A DNA stretch of 64,000 nucleotides from DATHRK01 sp035465395 (GTDB lineage: Bacteria; Gemmatimonadota; Gemmatimonadetes; Longimicrobiales; RSA9): the NCBI GenBank assembly GCA_035465395.1, contig DATHRK010000084.1, positions 1-64,000 of the forward strand, in the 5' to 3' direction. A program made the translations under genes and the position numbers. The notes beneath the pieces were generated by a model, which saw only the letters and a list, made by a program, of their open reading frames with translations, did no database searches and was not told where the DNA came from. Shown here one piece after another: positions 7,592 to 14,993 of this stretch; position 1 is the stretch's first letter, and each line of letters starts with the position of its first letter.

Positions 7592-9034
7592 TCAGTGCCC
7601 GGTCAGGTGGCGGACCATGTCGTGGCGCGTGATGATGCCGTCGATCGCGCCGTCCCGGCGCACCAGGACCGCCGCGTTGCCGCGCGTGAGCAGGGGCGCG
7701 AGGGCGTCGGGGGTCGAGCCGGCGTCGACCACGGGGAACGGCGGCTCCATCAGCGACTCCACGCCCCGGTCGATGGCCGCCGGATCGGAGATCACGCCCG
7801 CCATCAGGGCCGCTTCCGACACCGAGCCGACGCAGTCCCCGCCTTCGAGCACGGGGAGCTGCGAGATGTGGTTCTCGGAGAGGAGCGCGAGCGCGCGTCG
7901 TACCGGGGTGCCGGGCTCCGCGGCCACGAGATCCCGCGGAGCCGACTCCTCCCGCGAGGCCACCAGGTCCGCCGCGGTGGTGGAGGCCTCCGGCGGCAGC
8001 ATCCTGTTCTCGCGCATCCACTCGTCGTTGTAGGACTTGGAGAGGTAGCGCTCGCCGGTGTCGCAGAGCAGGAAGACGACGCAGGCGTCGGGATCGTCCA
8101 CCTCCCGAGCCACCTCCAGCGCGACGTGGGCGATCAGCCCCGCGCTCCCGCCCACGAACAGCCCCTCCTCGCGCGTGAGTCGGCGGGCGGTCAGAAACGC
8201 CGTGCGATCGTCGACCGTGCGGAACTCGTCGATGAAGTCGACCCAGAGGGTCGAGGGGATCTTGTCGTTGCCGATGCCCTCGACCTTGTACGGGTGGCCC
8301 TGGCCGAGGTCTCCGGTCCGGTGGTACTCGGCGAGCAGCGAGCCCTCCGGGTCGCCCGCGACGACGCGGATCGCGGGATTGCGCTCCTTGAGATATTTCG
8401 CCGTCCCGCTGATGGTGCCGCCGGTGCCCGGGGAAGCCACCAGGTGGGTCACGCGTCCGCCGGTCTGCGCCCAGATCTCCGGCCCGGTCGTCGCGTAGTG
8501 CGCCTCCGGGTTGGCCTGGTTGTAGAACTGGTCCGCCAGGATCGCGTTGGGAGTGGTCTCGGCGATCCGCTTGGCCACCATCACGTAGTAGTCGGGGTGG
8601 TCGACCGGCACCGCGGTCGGAGTGACGATCACCTCGGCGCCGAACGCCTTGAGCAGGCGCACCTTCTCCTGGCTCATCTTGTCCGGGATGGTGAACACGG
8701 TCTTGTAGCCCTTGATCGCCGCCGCGATCGCCAGGCCGACGCCCGTATTGCCGCTCGTGCCCTCCACGATCGTCCCGCCTGGCTTCAGCCGGCCCTCGCG
8801 CTCGGCGGCCTCGATGATGGCGAAGCCGATGCGGTCCTTCACCGACCCGCCCGGATTGAGGTACTCGGCCTTGCCGAACAGCGGCGTGCGAATGTCGCGG
8901 GCCATGCGATGGACGCGGATCAGGGGGGTCCAGCCCACCGCTTCGAGGATGCTGTCGGAAGTGCCGGGGAAGCGCGGCGGCGCGTCCGCCGTGCCCCAAC
9001 CCGCTGGGACGCCCGCGGCCCGCCCCTTTGTCAT
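7592..9034 (-). CDS. Cystathionine beta-synthase-type PLP enzyme with C-terminal CBS pair
   Basis: 480 residues from the ATG at 9034. The N-terminal catalytic fold type II domain has the PLP lysine in NPGGSVKDR (K66), the phosphate/aminoacrylate loop EGTSGNTG (residues 91-98) and the glycine loop SPGTGGTISG. After about residue 340 come two CBS modules (ALALLSENHISQLPVLEGG and LAPLLTRGNAAVLVRRDGA), which in this family bind adenosyl ligands and regulate activity. The enzyme should condense serine (or O-acetylserine) with homocysteine or sulfide in sulfur amino-acid metabolism; sequence alone does not separate cystathionine from cysteine synthesis. It sits between the TonB-like lipoprotein (28 nt upstream) and ddl. 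Confidence 0.9.
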   Translation of the reverse strand: MTKGRAAGVPAGWGTADAPPRFPGTSDSILEAVGWTPLIRVHRMARDIRTPLFGKAEYLNPGGSVKDRIGFAIIEAAEREGRLKPGGTIVEGTSGNTGVGLAIAAAIKGYKTVFTIPDKMSQEKVRLLKAFGAEVIVTPTAVPVDHPDYYVMVAKRIAETTPNAILADQFYNQANPEAHYATTGPEIWAQTGGRVTHLVASPGTGGTISGTAKYLKERNPAIRVVAGDPEGSLLAEYHRTGDLGQGHPYKVEGIGNDKIPSTLWVDFIDEFRTVDDRTAFLTARRLTREEGLFVGGSAGLIAHVALEVAREVDDPDACVVFLLCDTGERYLSKSYNDEWMRENRMLPPEASTTAADLVASREESAPRDLVAAEPGTPVRRALALLSENHISQLPVLEGGDCVGSVSEAALMAGVISDPAAIDRGVESLMEPPFPVVDAGSTPDALAPLLTRGNAAVLVRRDGAIDGIITRHDMVRHLTGH

Positions 9035-9062
9035 CGGCCCGCGTCCATCGCGGTGGGCTTCG

Positions 9063-9548
9063 TCACAGGGCCACCCCGCCCGCCCCGCCACGCGCCGACG
9101 CGGCGTCGGCCTCGCCCTCCGGATCGGGCTCGGGCTCCCCGCCGCCGGGCGAAGCGCTGTCGGGCGGCGTCGGCACGCCGAAGGCGCCCGACTGCAGGCC
9201 GCGGTCGAAGCGGACCGGCAGCCGCGCCCACATGTCGACGCGACGATCGCCGCGCCGGCCTGGCGTGAACCGCAGCATCTGGGCGCCCGCGACGGCCGCG
9301 GAATCGAACTGCGCGTACCCGCTCGATTCGTGGACGTACACGCTGTCCACCGTGCCCATGGGGGTGATGTGCACCATCAGGATGGTCTCGCCCTCGGCCC
9401 CCTGGTCCCACAGAGCGAGCGGAAAGTCCACCGGCGCGGACTCGAACAGGGGGGTGGGCTGCTGGAGCGGCTCTTCGGAGACGCAGGCGCCGCCGGCCGC
9501 GAACGCGGCGAAGACGACGACGGGCCCGGGCGTGCGGAATCGGCTCAC
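9063..9548 (-). CDS. TonB C-terminal-domain lipoprotein-like protein
   Basis: 161 residues from a GTG at 9548, the only start that places the hydrophobic VVVFAAFAAGGAC stretch at the N-terminus; C22 could be lipidated, although the lipobox is weak. The following domain (ILMVHITPMGTVDSVYVHESSG, then AQMLRFTPG) matches the energy-transducer TonB/TonB C-terminal repeat seen in many stand-alone periplasmic proteins. A Pro/Glu/Asp-rich tail of about 40 residues follows. Between mutS (80 nt upstream) and the beta-synthase. No partner receptor is encoded nearby, so a TonB energy-coupling role is not implied. Confidence 0.75.
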   Translation of the reverse strand: MSRFRTPGPVVVFAAFAAGGACVSEEPLQQPTPLFESAPVDFPLALWDQGAEGETILMVHITPMGTVDSVYVHESSGYAQFDSAAVAGAQMLRFTPGRRGDRRVDMWARLPVRFDRGLQSGAFGVPTPPDSASPGGGEPEPDPEGEADAASARGGAGGVAL

Positions 9549-9628
9549 AGCGGCGAAGGCTCCTTGGACGGTCCGTTGCGGGCGGCCGCGAACGCGACCG
9601 CGTCGTGCCGCAGCGTTACACGGCGCCC

Positions 9629-12307
9629 TCACGCGCGTTCCGTGCCGCCGCCGCCGCGCGCGATGTCCCTGAGCTCCGCGAGGATGAGGAGCGCGTCCAG
9701 GGGCGTCGTGTGGTCCAGGTCCAGCCCCCGAAGCTTCTCCGTCAGCGGCGCCTCCGCGGCCTGGAACAGTCCCAGTTGCGACGCCGCCGACCCGCCCTCG
9801 GCTGCCCGCCCCAGCCCCTCCCCCCCCGCGCTGTGCGTGCCCTCCAGCTCCCGGAGGATGGCCCGGGCGCGGGCCACCACATCGTCGGGGAGGCCCGCGA
9901 GGCGACCGACCTGGATACCGTAGGATCGGTCTGCGCCGCCGGGCTCGAGCCGCCGCAGGAAGACGATCTCTTCGCCGACCTCGCGCACGGAGACGTTGGC
10001 GTTCACCACCCCGGGCAGCTGGTCGGCGAGCTGGGTGAGCTCGTGATAGTGCGTCGCGAAGACGGTCTTGGCGCCGACGTTGTCGTGGATGTGCTCGGTC
10101 ACCGCCCAGGCGATGCTGACGCCGTCGTAGGTCGCCGTCCCGCGGCCGATTTCGTCGAGAAGCACCAGCGAGCGCTCGCTGGCGCCGTTCAGGATGGCCG
10201 CTGTCTCCTGCATCTCCACCATGAAGGTGGATTGTCCCCGCGCCAGATTGTCGGACGCCCCCACGCGCGTGAAGATCCGGTCGCAGATCCCCAGCCGTGC
10301 GCTGGCGGCCGGCACCCACGAGCCGATCTGCGCGAGCAGTTGGATGAGCCCGACCTGCCGCAGCAGGGTGCTCTTCCCCGCCATGTTGGGGCCGGTGAGG
10401 ATCATCACCCGCGCGGTTTCGTCGAGCGTCACGTCGTTGGGGATGAACTCGTCCCGCGGGATCATCGTCTCCACCACCGGGTGTCGGCCGGCGCGGATCT
10501 CCAACGCGTAGCCGGTATGCACCTGGGGCTTCGCGTAGCCGCGGCGCTCGGCGGCGCGGGCGAGTCCGGCGAGGACGTCCACGGTGGCGATGCGCTCCGC
10601 GGTGTCCTGGATGCGCCCGATGTCGGCGGCCAGCCCCTCGCGCAGCTCGGCGAACAGGCGCGCCTCGAGCGAAGCGATGCGGTCCTCTGCCCCGAGGATC
10701 CGACTTTCCAGCTCCTTGAGCTCGGACGTCACGTAGCGCTCGGCGTTCGCGAGCGTCTGCTTGCGTTGATAGTCCTCCGGGACGCGCCCCAGGTTGGCCT
10801 TCGTGACCTCGAGGTAGTACCCGAAGACCTTGTTGAAGCCGACCTTGAGCGATGCGATGCCGGTGCGCTCGCGCTCCCGCGCCTGCAGCGCGGCGATGAA
10901 GTCGCGAGCGCCGTCGCGGGTCGCGCGAAGCTCGTCCAGGTCGTCGTGGAACCCCTCCCGGATGACGCCGCCGTCACCCAGGTTGGCCGGCGGGCGGTCC
11001 GCCAGCGTGGACTGCACCCGCGCGGCGACGTCCTCCAGCTCGTCCATGCCGTCACGGAGTGCACCGAGGAGCGCCGACGTGGCGGTCTGGAGTGGCCCGC
11101 GCAGGGCCGGCACGCGCCCCGCCGAGCGGCCCAGCGCGGCGACGTCGCGAGGCCCGGCGCGGCCGGTCGCAACCTTGGCGGCGAGGCGTTCGAGGTCGCG
11201 CACGTCCTCCAGCGCCGCGCCCAGCTCGCGCCGGAGACCCGTCGCCTCGACCAGCTCCGTCACGGCCTCCTGACGCTCCCAGATCGCGCGCGCGTCGAGC
11301 AGGGGACGCAGGAGCCAGCGGCGCAGCATGCGCGCCCCCATGGGGGTCTGCGTCTCGTCGATCACCGCGAGAAGGGTGCCCGCGCGCCGCCCGCTGCCGG
11401 CCAGGTCGGGGCGGAGCGGCTCGACGAGCTCCAGGTTCCGGCGGGTCATCTCGTCCAGCGCGACGGCCTCGGCAGGGCGTTCGATCCGGGGCGGCTTCAG
11501 GTGGGAGCTGCCGGCCGGCTGCACGTCGGCGAGGTAGCGCACGAGCGCCCCCGCCGCGCCGGCGAGCGGGCCGTCCTCGGCGGAGAAGCCGAAACCGTCG
11601 AGCGATTGCACCCGGTAGCGGCGGACCAGCTCCTCGCGCCCCGCGTCCTCCTCGAACATCCAGTCGGGCCGATACGTCCGGCTGCCCGCGGCTCCGGGCG
11701 CGACGCCGGCGCCTTCCCAGCTGCGCGGGAGCAGCAGCTCGGCCGCCTCGAAGCGCGCGAGGTCGGATTCCAGCCCCTCCGCCGACGCCGGCGTCGCGAC
11801 CACCTCGCCGGTGGACAGGTCCGCCGCGGCCAGCGCGTATCGAGGGCCCGCTTCGCCCGCGGGCCCGGCCGCGCCGCCCGTCGCATCTCCGACGCCCGTC
11901 CACGCGCGCACGGCGATCAGGTAGTTGTTGCGGCGCGCGTCCAGGAGCACATCCGAGAGGATCGCACCCGGCGTGACCGTCTCCACCACCTCGCGTCGAA
12001 CGATGCCCTTGGCCTCCGCGGCGTCTTCGACCTGGTCGCAGATGGCCACGCGGCGGCCCTCCCGCACGAGCCGCTGCACGTACTCGTCGCGCGCGCGGGC
12101 GGGCACCCCCGCGAGCGGCACGTCGGCGGCGCCGCCGTTGTTTCGTGCGGTGAGCGTCAGGCCGAGGATTCTGGCGCCCTCCTCGGCGTCCTCGTGGAAC
12201 AGCTCGTAAAAATCGCCGACGCGAAAAAACACGAGGGCGTCGGGGTGACGCGCCTTCGCTTCGCGCCATTGGCGCATGAGAGGGGTGTCGAGCTGCGGCT
12301 TCGGCAT
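9629..12307 (-). CDS. mutS: DNA mismatch repair protein MutS
   Basis: MutS recognises mismatches and small loops and, with MutL, starts strand-directed repair. The ATG at 12307 gives MPKPQLDTPLMRQW followed by the mismatch-binding FFRVGDFYELF motif with its Phe-x-Glu. The ATPase domain carries Walker A (TGPNMAGKST), LARGQSTFMVEMQE and Walker B (LVLLDEIGRGTATYDG), and the HYHEL segment is present. At 892 residues it is of normal MutS1 size. Transcribed away from the exported protein at 12513. No mutL is visible in the window. Confidence 0.97.
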   Translation of the reverse strand: MPKPQLDTPLMRQWREAKARHPDALVFFRVGDFYELFHEDAEEGARILGLTLTARNNGGAADVPLAGVPARARDEYVQRLVREGRRVAICDQVEDAAEAKGIVRREVVETVTPGAILSDVLLDARRNNYLIAVRAWTGVGDATGGAAGPAGEAGPRYALAAADLSTGEVVATPASAEGLESDLARFEAAELLLPRSWEGAGVAPGAAGSRTYRPDWMFEEDAGREELVRRYRVQSLDGFGFSAEDGPLAGAAGALVRYLADVQPAGSSHLKPPRIERPAEAVALDEMTRRNLELVEPLRPDLAGSGRRAGTLLAVIDETQTPMGARMLRRWLLRPLLDARAIWERQEAVTELVEATGLRRELGAALEDVRDLERLAAKVATGRAGPRDVAALGRSAGRVPALRGPLQTATSALLGALRDGMDELEDVAARVQSTLADRPPANLGDGGVIREGFHDDLDELRATRDGARDFIAALQARERERTGIASLKVGFNKVFGYYLEVTKANLGRVPEDYQRKQTLANAERYVTSELKELESRILGAEDRIASLEARLFAELREGLAADIGRIQDTAERIATVDVLAGLARAAERRGYAKPQVHTGYALEIRAGRHPVVETMIPRDEFIPNDVTLDETARVMILTGPNMAGKSTLLRQVGLIQLLAQIGSWVPAASARLGICDRIFTRVGASDNLARGQSTFMVEMQETAAILNGASERSLVLLDEIGRGTATYDGVSIAWAVTEHIHDNVGAKTVFATHYHELTQLADQLPGVVNANVSVREVGEEIVFLRRLEPGGADRSYGIQVGRLAGLPDDVVARARAILRELEGTHSAGGEGLGRAAEGGSAASQLGLFQAAEAPLTEKLRGLDLDHTTPLDALLILAELRDIARGGGGTERA

Positions 12308-12512
12308 CCGGAGGTCGTCAGATTGGAGCGGCTTGGCGTAGTCTAACCGGCCACGCTCCGGTGGACCACCGGCGACCGCGACCCCTCCACCCCGGCCGGC
12401 GCGCCGCGGGGGCGAGCTCCGCCCGTGCCGCATCTGGCCGGGTGGGGAGAGCCGGGGTTAGTGTTCGGCCGCATCCCGAATCATTGGAAATCTCGTTCGT
12501 GCGGAGGAGCCC

Positions 12513-13118
12513 ATGAGAAGGCTGATGACGCTCGCGTGTTGCGTCGCCGGGTTGGCGCCGGCGCAGGCACTGGCGCAGGAGTCGACCCCGGCACAGCCGC
12601 CGCCGGTCCCGGAGCAGATCGCCCAGGCGCTGGCCGCCGCTCCGGAGGAACGGGCGGACGGCGCGACGATCATGGGGTTCGACGCGTACGGCAGCCTCGT
12701 CGTGATCAGGCAGGGGACCAACGACCTGATCTGCCTGGCGGACGATCCGTCGGAGGAAGGCTTCAGCGTCGCGTGCTACCACGACTCGCTGGAGCCTTAC
12801 ATGGCCCGGGGGCGGGCGCTGCGGGACGAGGGTGTGACCGGCATGCAGCGCATGACGCAGCGCTGGGAGGAGGTCGAGGCGGGCCGGCTCGCGATGCCCG
12901 AGGCGCCCGCGATGCTCTACGTGGTCCGGGGCGATGCCTTCGACGCTTCGACCCGCAGCGTACAGAACCGCTACGAGCGCTGGGTCCTGTACACGCCTTT
13001 CGCGACCTCCGAAAGCACCGGTCTGTCGACGTCGCCGACGGAAGCCGGAACGCCCTGGATCATGTTCCCGGGAACGGCCGGAGCGCACATCATGATCTCT
13101 CCGCCGCAGGATCCTTAG
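12513..13118 (+). CDS. Exported protein of unknown function (201 aa)
   Basis: A GGAGGAG site precedes the ATG at 12513. A clear signal peptide (LMTLACCVAGLAPAQALAQ) is followed by a Pro-rich linker and a domain rich in acidic residues, with a single Cys pair (CLADDPSEEGFSVAC) that could form a disulfide in the periplasm. No named family recognised. Its 3' end overlaps the convergent MBL-fold gene by 29 nt. Confidence 0.75.
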   Translation: MRRLMTLACCVAGLAPAQALAQESTPAQPPPVPEQIAQALAAAPEERADGATIMGFDAYGSLVVIRQGTNDLICLADDPSEEGFSVACYHDSLEPYMARGRALRDEGVTGMQRMTQRWEEVEAGRLAMPEAPAMLYVVRGDAFDASTRSVQNRYERWVLYTPFATSESTGLSTSPTEAGTPWIMFPGTAGAHIMISPPQDP

Positions 13119-13869
13119 CGGGTCTGCGGTCCAGGTCCCGCACGACGTCCTCCGACGACGCGCAGTTCGCGTGCGCGGTGCATACCGTCGCCACGCCGAA
13201 CGAGCGTGCACGGCGCAGAATGTCGCGCAGGTTGCGATCGGCCAGCTCGTCGTTCTCCGAGTACCGCCGCAGCGGCGGCCGGAATCCGTCGTACAGCGTC
13301 GAATGCGACAGGCCGTCCCCCAGGAACAGGACGCCGTCGACGAGGTAGGCCGCGCTGCCAGCCGTGTGCCCCGGCATGAGGAACGCGCGGATCGTATCGG
13401 CGCCGAACACGAGGGTCGTGTCGGAGGCGAACGTGCGCACCCGAATCTCGCCCGGCTCGGGCAGGTCGGGCGCCAATAGCCGGTCTCCCAGACGGGGCAG
13501 CCAGCCGCCGTGCTCGGAGCGCCCGTGCAGTAGCTCGATCTCGGGATCCCCTACGAAGAATCGGGCGCCCCGGAGCGCGCGCCACGCGCCGATGTGATCG
13601 CGGTGGCTGTGGGTGAGCAGGACGGCGACCACGTCCCCGGGCGTCGCGTCCAGACGCGAGAGCAGAGGCCGGACCTGCTCGCGGGCACCGACCCAGCCGG
13701 CGTCGACCACGACGATGCCGGCCGACGTCCGGCGCGCGTACACCATGCTCTGGGACGGCCCGCCGGACGTGACCAGGGCCGCCGCGGGGTCGGACGCGAG
13801 CGCGTCCAGACCGTGCGTGCAACCGGCCGCGACGAGCGCAGCCGCCAGGGCGCCGAGGATCCGGATCAT
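13090..13869 (-). CDS. MBL-fold metallo-hydrolase lipoprotein
   Basis: 259 residues. The N-terminus is a lipoprotein signal ending in LVAAGC (C17). The metallo-beta-lactamase fold follows, with the zinc motif HSHRDH (about residues 86-91), the third histidine in MPGHTAG and the Asp in FLGDGLSH. The family hydrolyses many ester, thioester and lactam substrates; nothing here singles one out. The region after the core (NDELADRNLRDILRRARSFG) resembles the helical tail of glyoxalase II-type members. Convergent with the preceding exported protein, 29-nt overlap. Confidence 0.85.
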   Translation of the reverse strand: MIRILGALAAALVAAGCTHGLDALASDPAAALVTSGGPSQSMVYARRTSAGIVVVDAGWVGAREQVRPLLSRLDATPGDVVAVLLTHSHRDHIGAWRALRGARFFVGDPEIELLHGRSEHGGWLPRLGDRLLAPDLPEPGEIRVRTFASDTTLVFGADTIRAFLMPGHTAGSAAYLVDGVLFLGDGLSHSTLYDGFRPPLRRYSENDELADRNLRDILRRARSFGVATVCTAHANCASSEDVVRDLDRRPAKDPAAERS

Positions 13870-13968
13870 CGTCGCTTATAGGCCCGTCCGCGCCGGCGGA
13901 TCCGGCACCTGCGCTCGCGGCGAGAGGAGCTACCGCCCTTCCGGCGTCTCTCCTACGTTTGGGGCTCG

Positions 13969-14982
13969 ATGCCGGACACCCTGACGCAGCTTCTGCTCTT
14001 CGCCCTTGGCATCCTGGGGCTCTACTACGGCGCCGAGTGGCTCGTCCGCGGCGCCGGGCGCCTCGCGCGCGGCTGGGGAGTGAGCTCGCTGACCATCGGC
14101 CTGACCGTCGTCGCGTTCGGCACGTCGGCGCCCGAGCTCGCGGTGGGGGTGTTCTCGGCGGTGAACGGCGAGCCGGAGCTCGCGCTGGGCAACGTCGTCG
14201 GCTCCAACGTGATGAACATCGCGCTCATCCTGGGCCTCACCGCGTTGCTGCTGCCGGTGGAGGTCGGAGCGGGGGTCATCCGGCGCGAGATCCCGGTGAT
14301 GATCCTGGTCACGCTCGCCACGGCGCTGTTCGCACTCGACGGTTCGATAGGCCCGGGCGACGCGCTTCTGCTGCTCGCTCTCTTCGCGGCCTACTTCTGG
14401 GTGGTTTTCCGCGGCCCCCGCCGGGGCCGGCAGGAGGAGTCGGAGTACGACGAGTTCGTACAGGGCTCCGATGCCGGCGGTCCGCCCGCGACCGTGTGGG
14501 TCAACCTCGGCCTCGTCCTCATCGGCATCGTAGTGATGATCGTCGGCGCCAGGATCCTCGTGGCTGCGGCGATCTTCTTCGCCCGCAGGCTCGGGCTGTC
14601 GGAGATGGTCATCGGCCTCACGATCGTGGCCATCGGCACCTCGCTGCCGGAGTTGGCGACGGCGCTGGTCGCGGTGTGGCGCAAGAAGTCCGAGATCGCG
14701 GTGGGCAACATCGTGGGCTCCAACGTGTTCAACCTCTGCGCGATCCTCGGGGCGACCGCGCTGATCGCGCCGATCCCCGTGTCCCGCGACGTGCTCAGTG
14801 TGGAGTTCGTGCAGATGACCGCCATCAGCGTGGTGCTGCTCCCCCTGGCCTGGCCGAAGGGCGGGTTCCAGGCGATCGACGAAGGTCCGGCCTACCGCCT
14901 GCATCGGTCGGAAGGGATCCTGCTGCTGGGCCTCTATGTCCTGTTCGCGCTGACGATCTTCGTCCGCGCGGGCCGAATCTGA
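13969..14982 (+). CDS. Calcium/sodium antiporter (CaCA family, YrbG-like)
   Basis: 337 residues, about ten membrane helices in two inverted halves. Both alpha repeats are present: GTSAPELAVG with GNVVGSNVMN in the first half and GTSLPELATA with GNIVGSNVFN in the second. These signatures line the ion pathway of the cation/Ca2+ exchanger superfamily. The two halves are joined by a short charged cytoplasmic loop (RGRQEESEYDEF). It probably exports Ca2+ in exchange for Na+ or H+. The 2-oxoglutarate dehydrogenase gene starts 11 nt after its stop, so the two are likely co-transcribed. Confidence 0.93.
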   Translation: MPDTLTQLLLFALGILGLYYGAEWLVRGAGRLARGWGVSSLTIGLTVVAFGTSAPELAVGVFSAVNGEPELALGNVVGSNVMNIALILGLTALLLPVEVGAGVIRREIPVMILVTLATALFALDGSIGPGDALLLLALFAAYFWVVFRGPRRGRQEESEYDEFVQGSDAGGPPATVWVNLGLVLIGIVVMIVGARILVAAAIFFARRLGLSEMVIGLTIVAIGTSLPELATALVAVWRKKSEIAVGNIVGSNVFNLCAILGATALIAPIPVSRDVLSVEFVQMTAISVVLLPLAWPKGGFQAIDEGPAYRLHRSEGILLLGLYVLFALTIFVRAGRI

Positions 14983-14993
14983 CCAGATACGCG

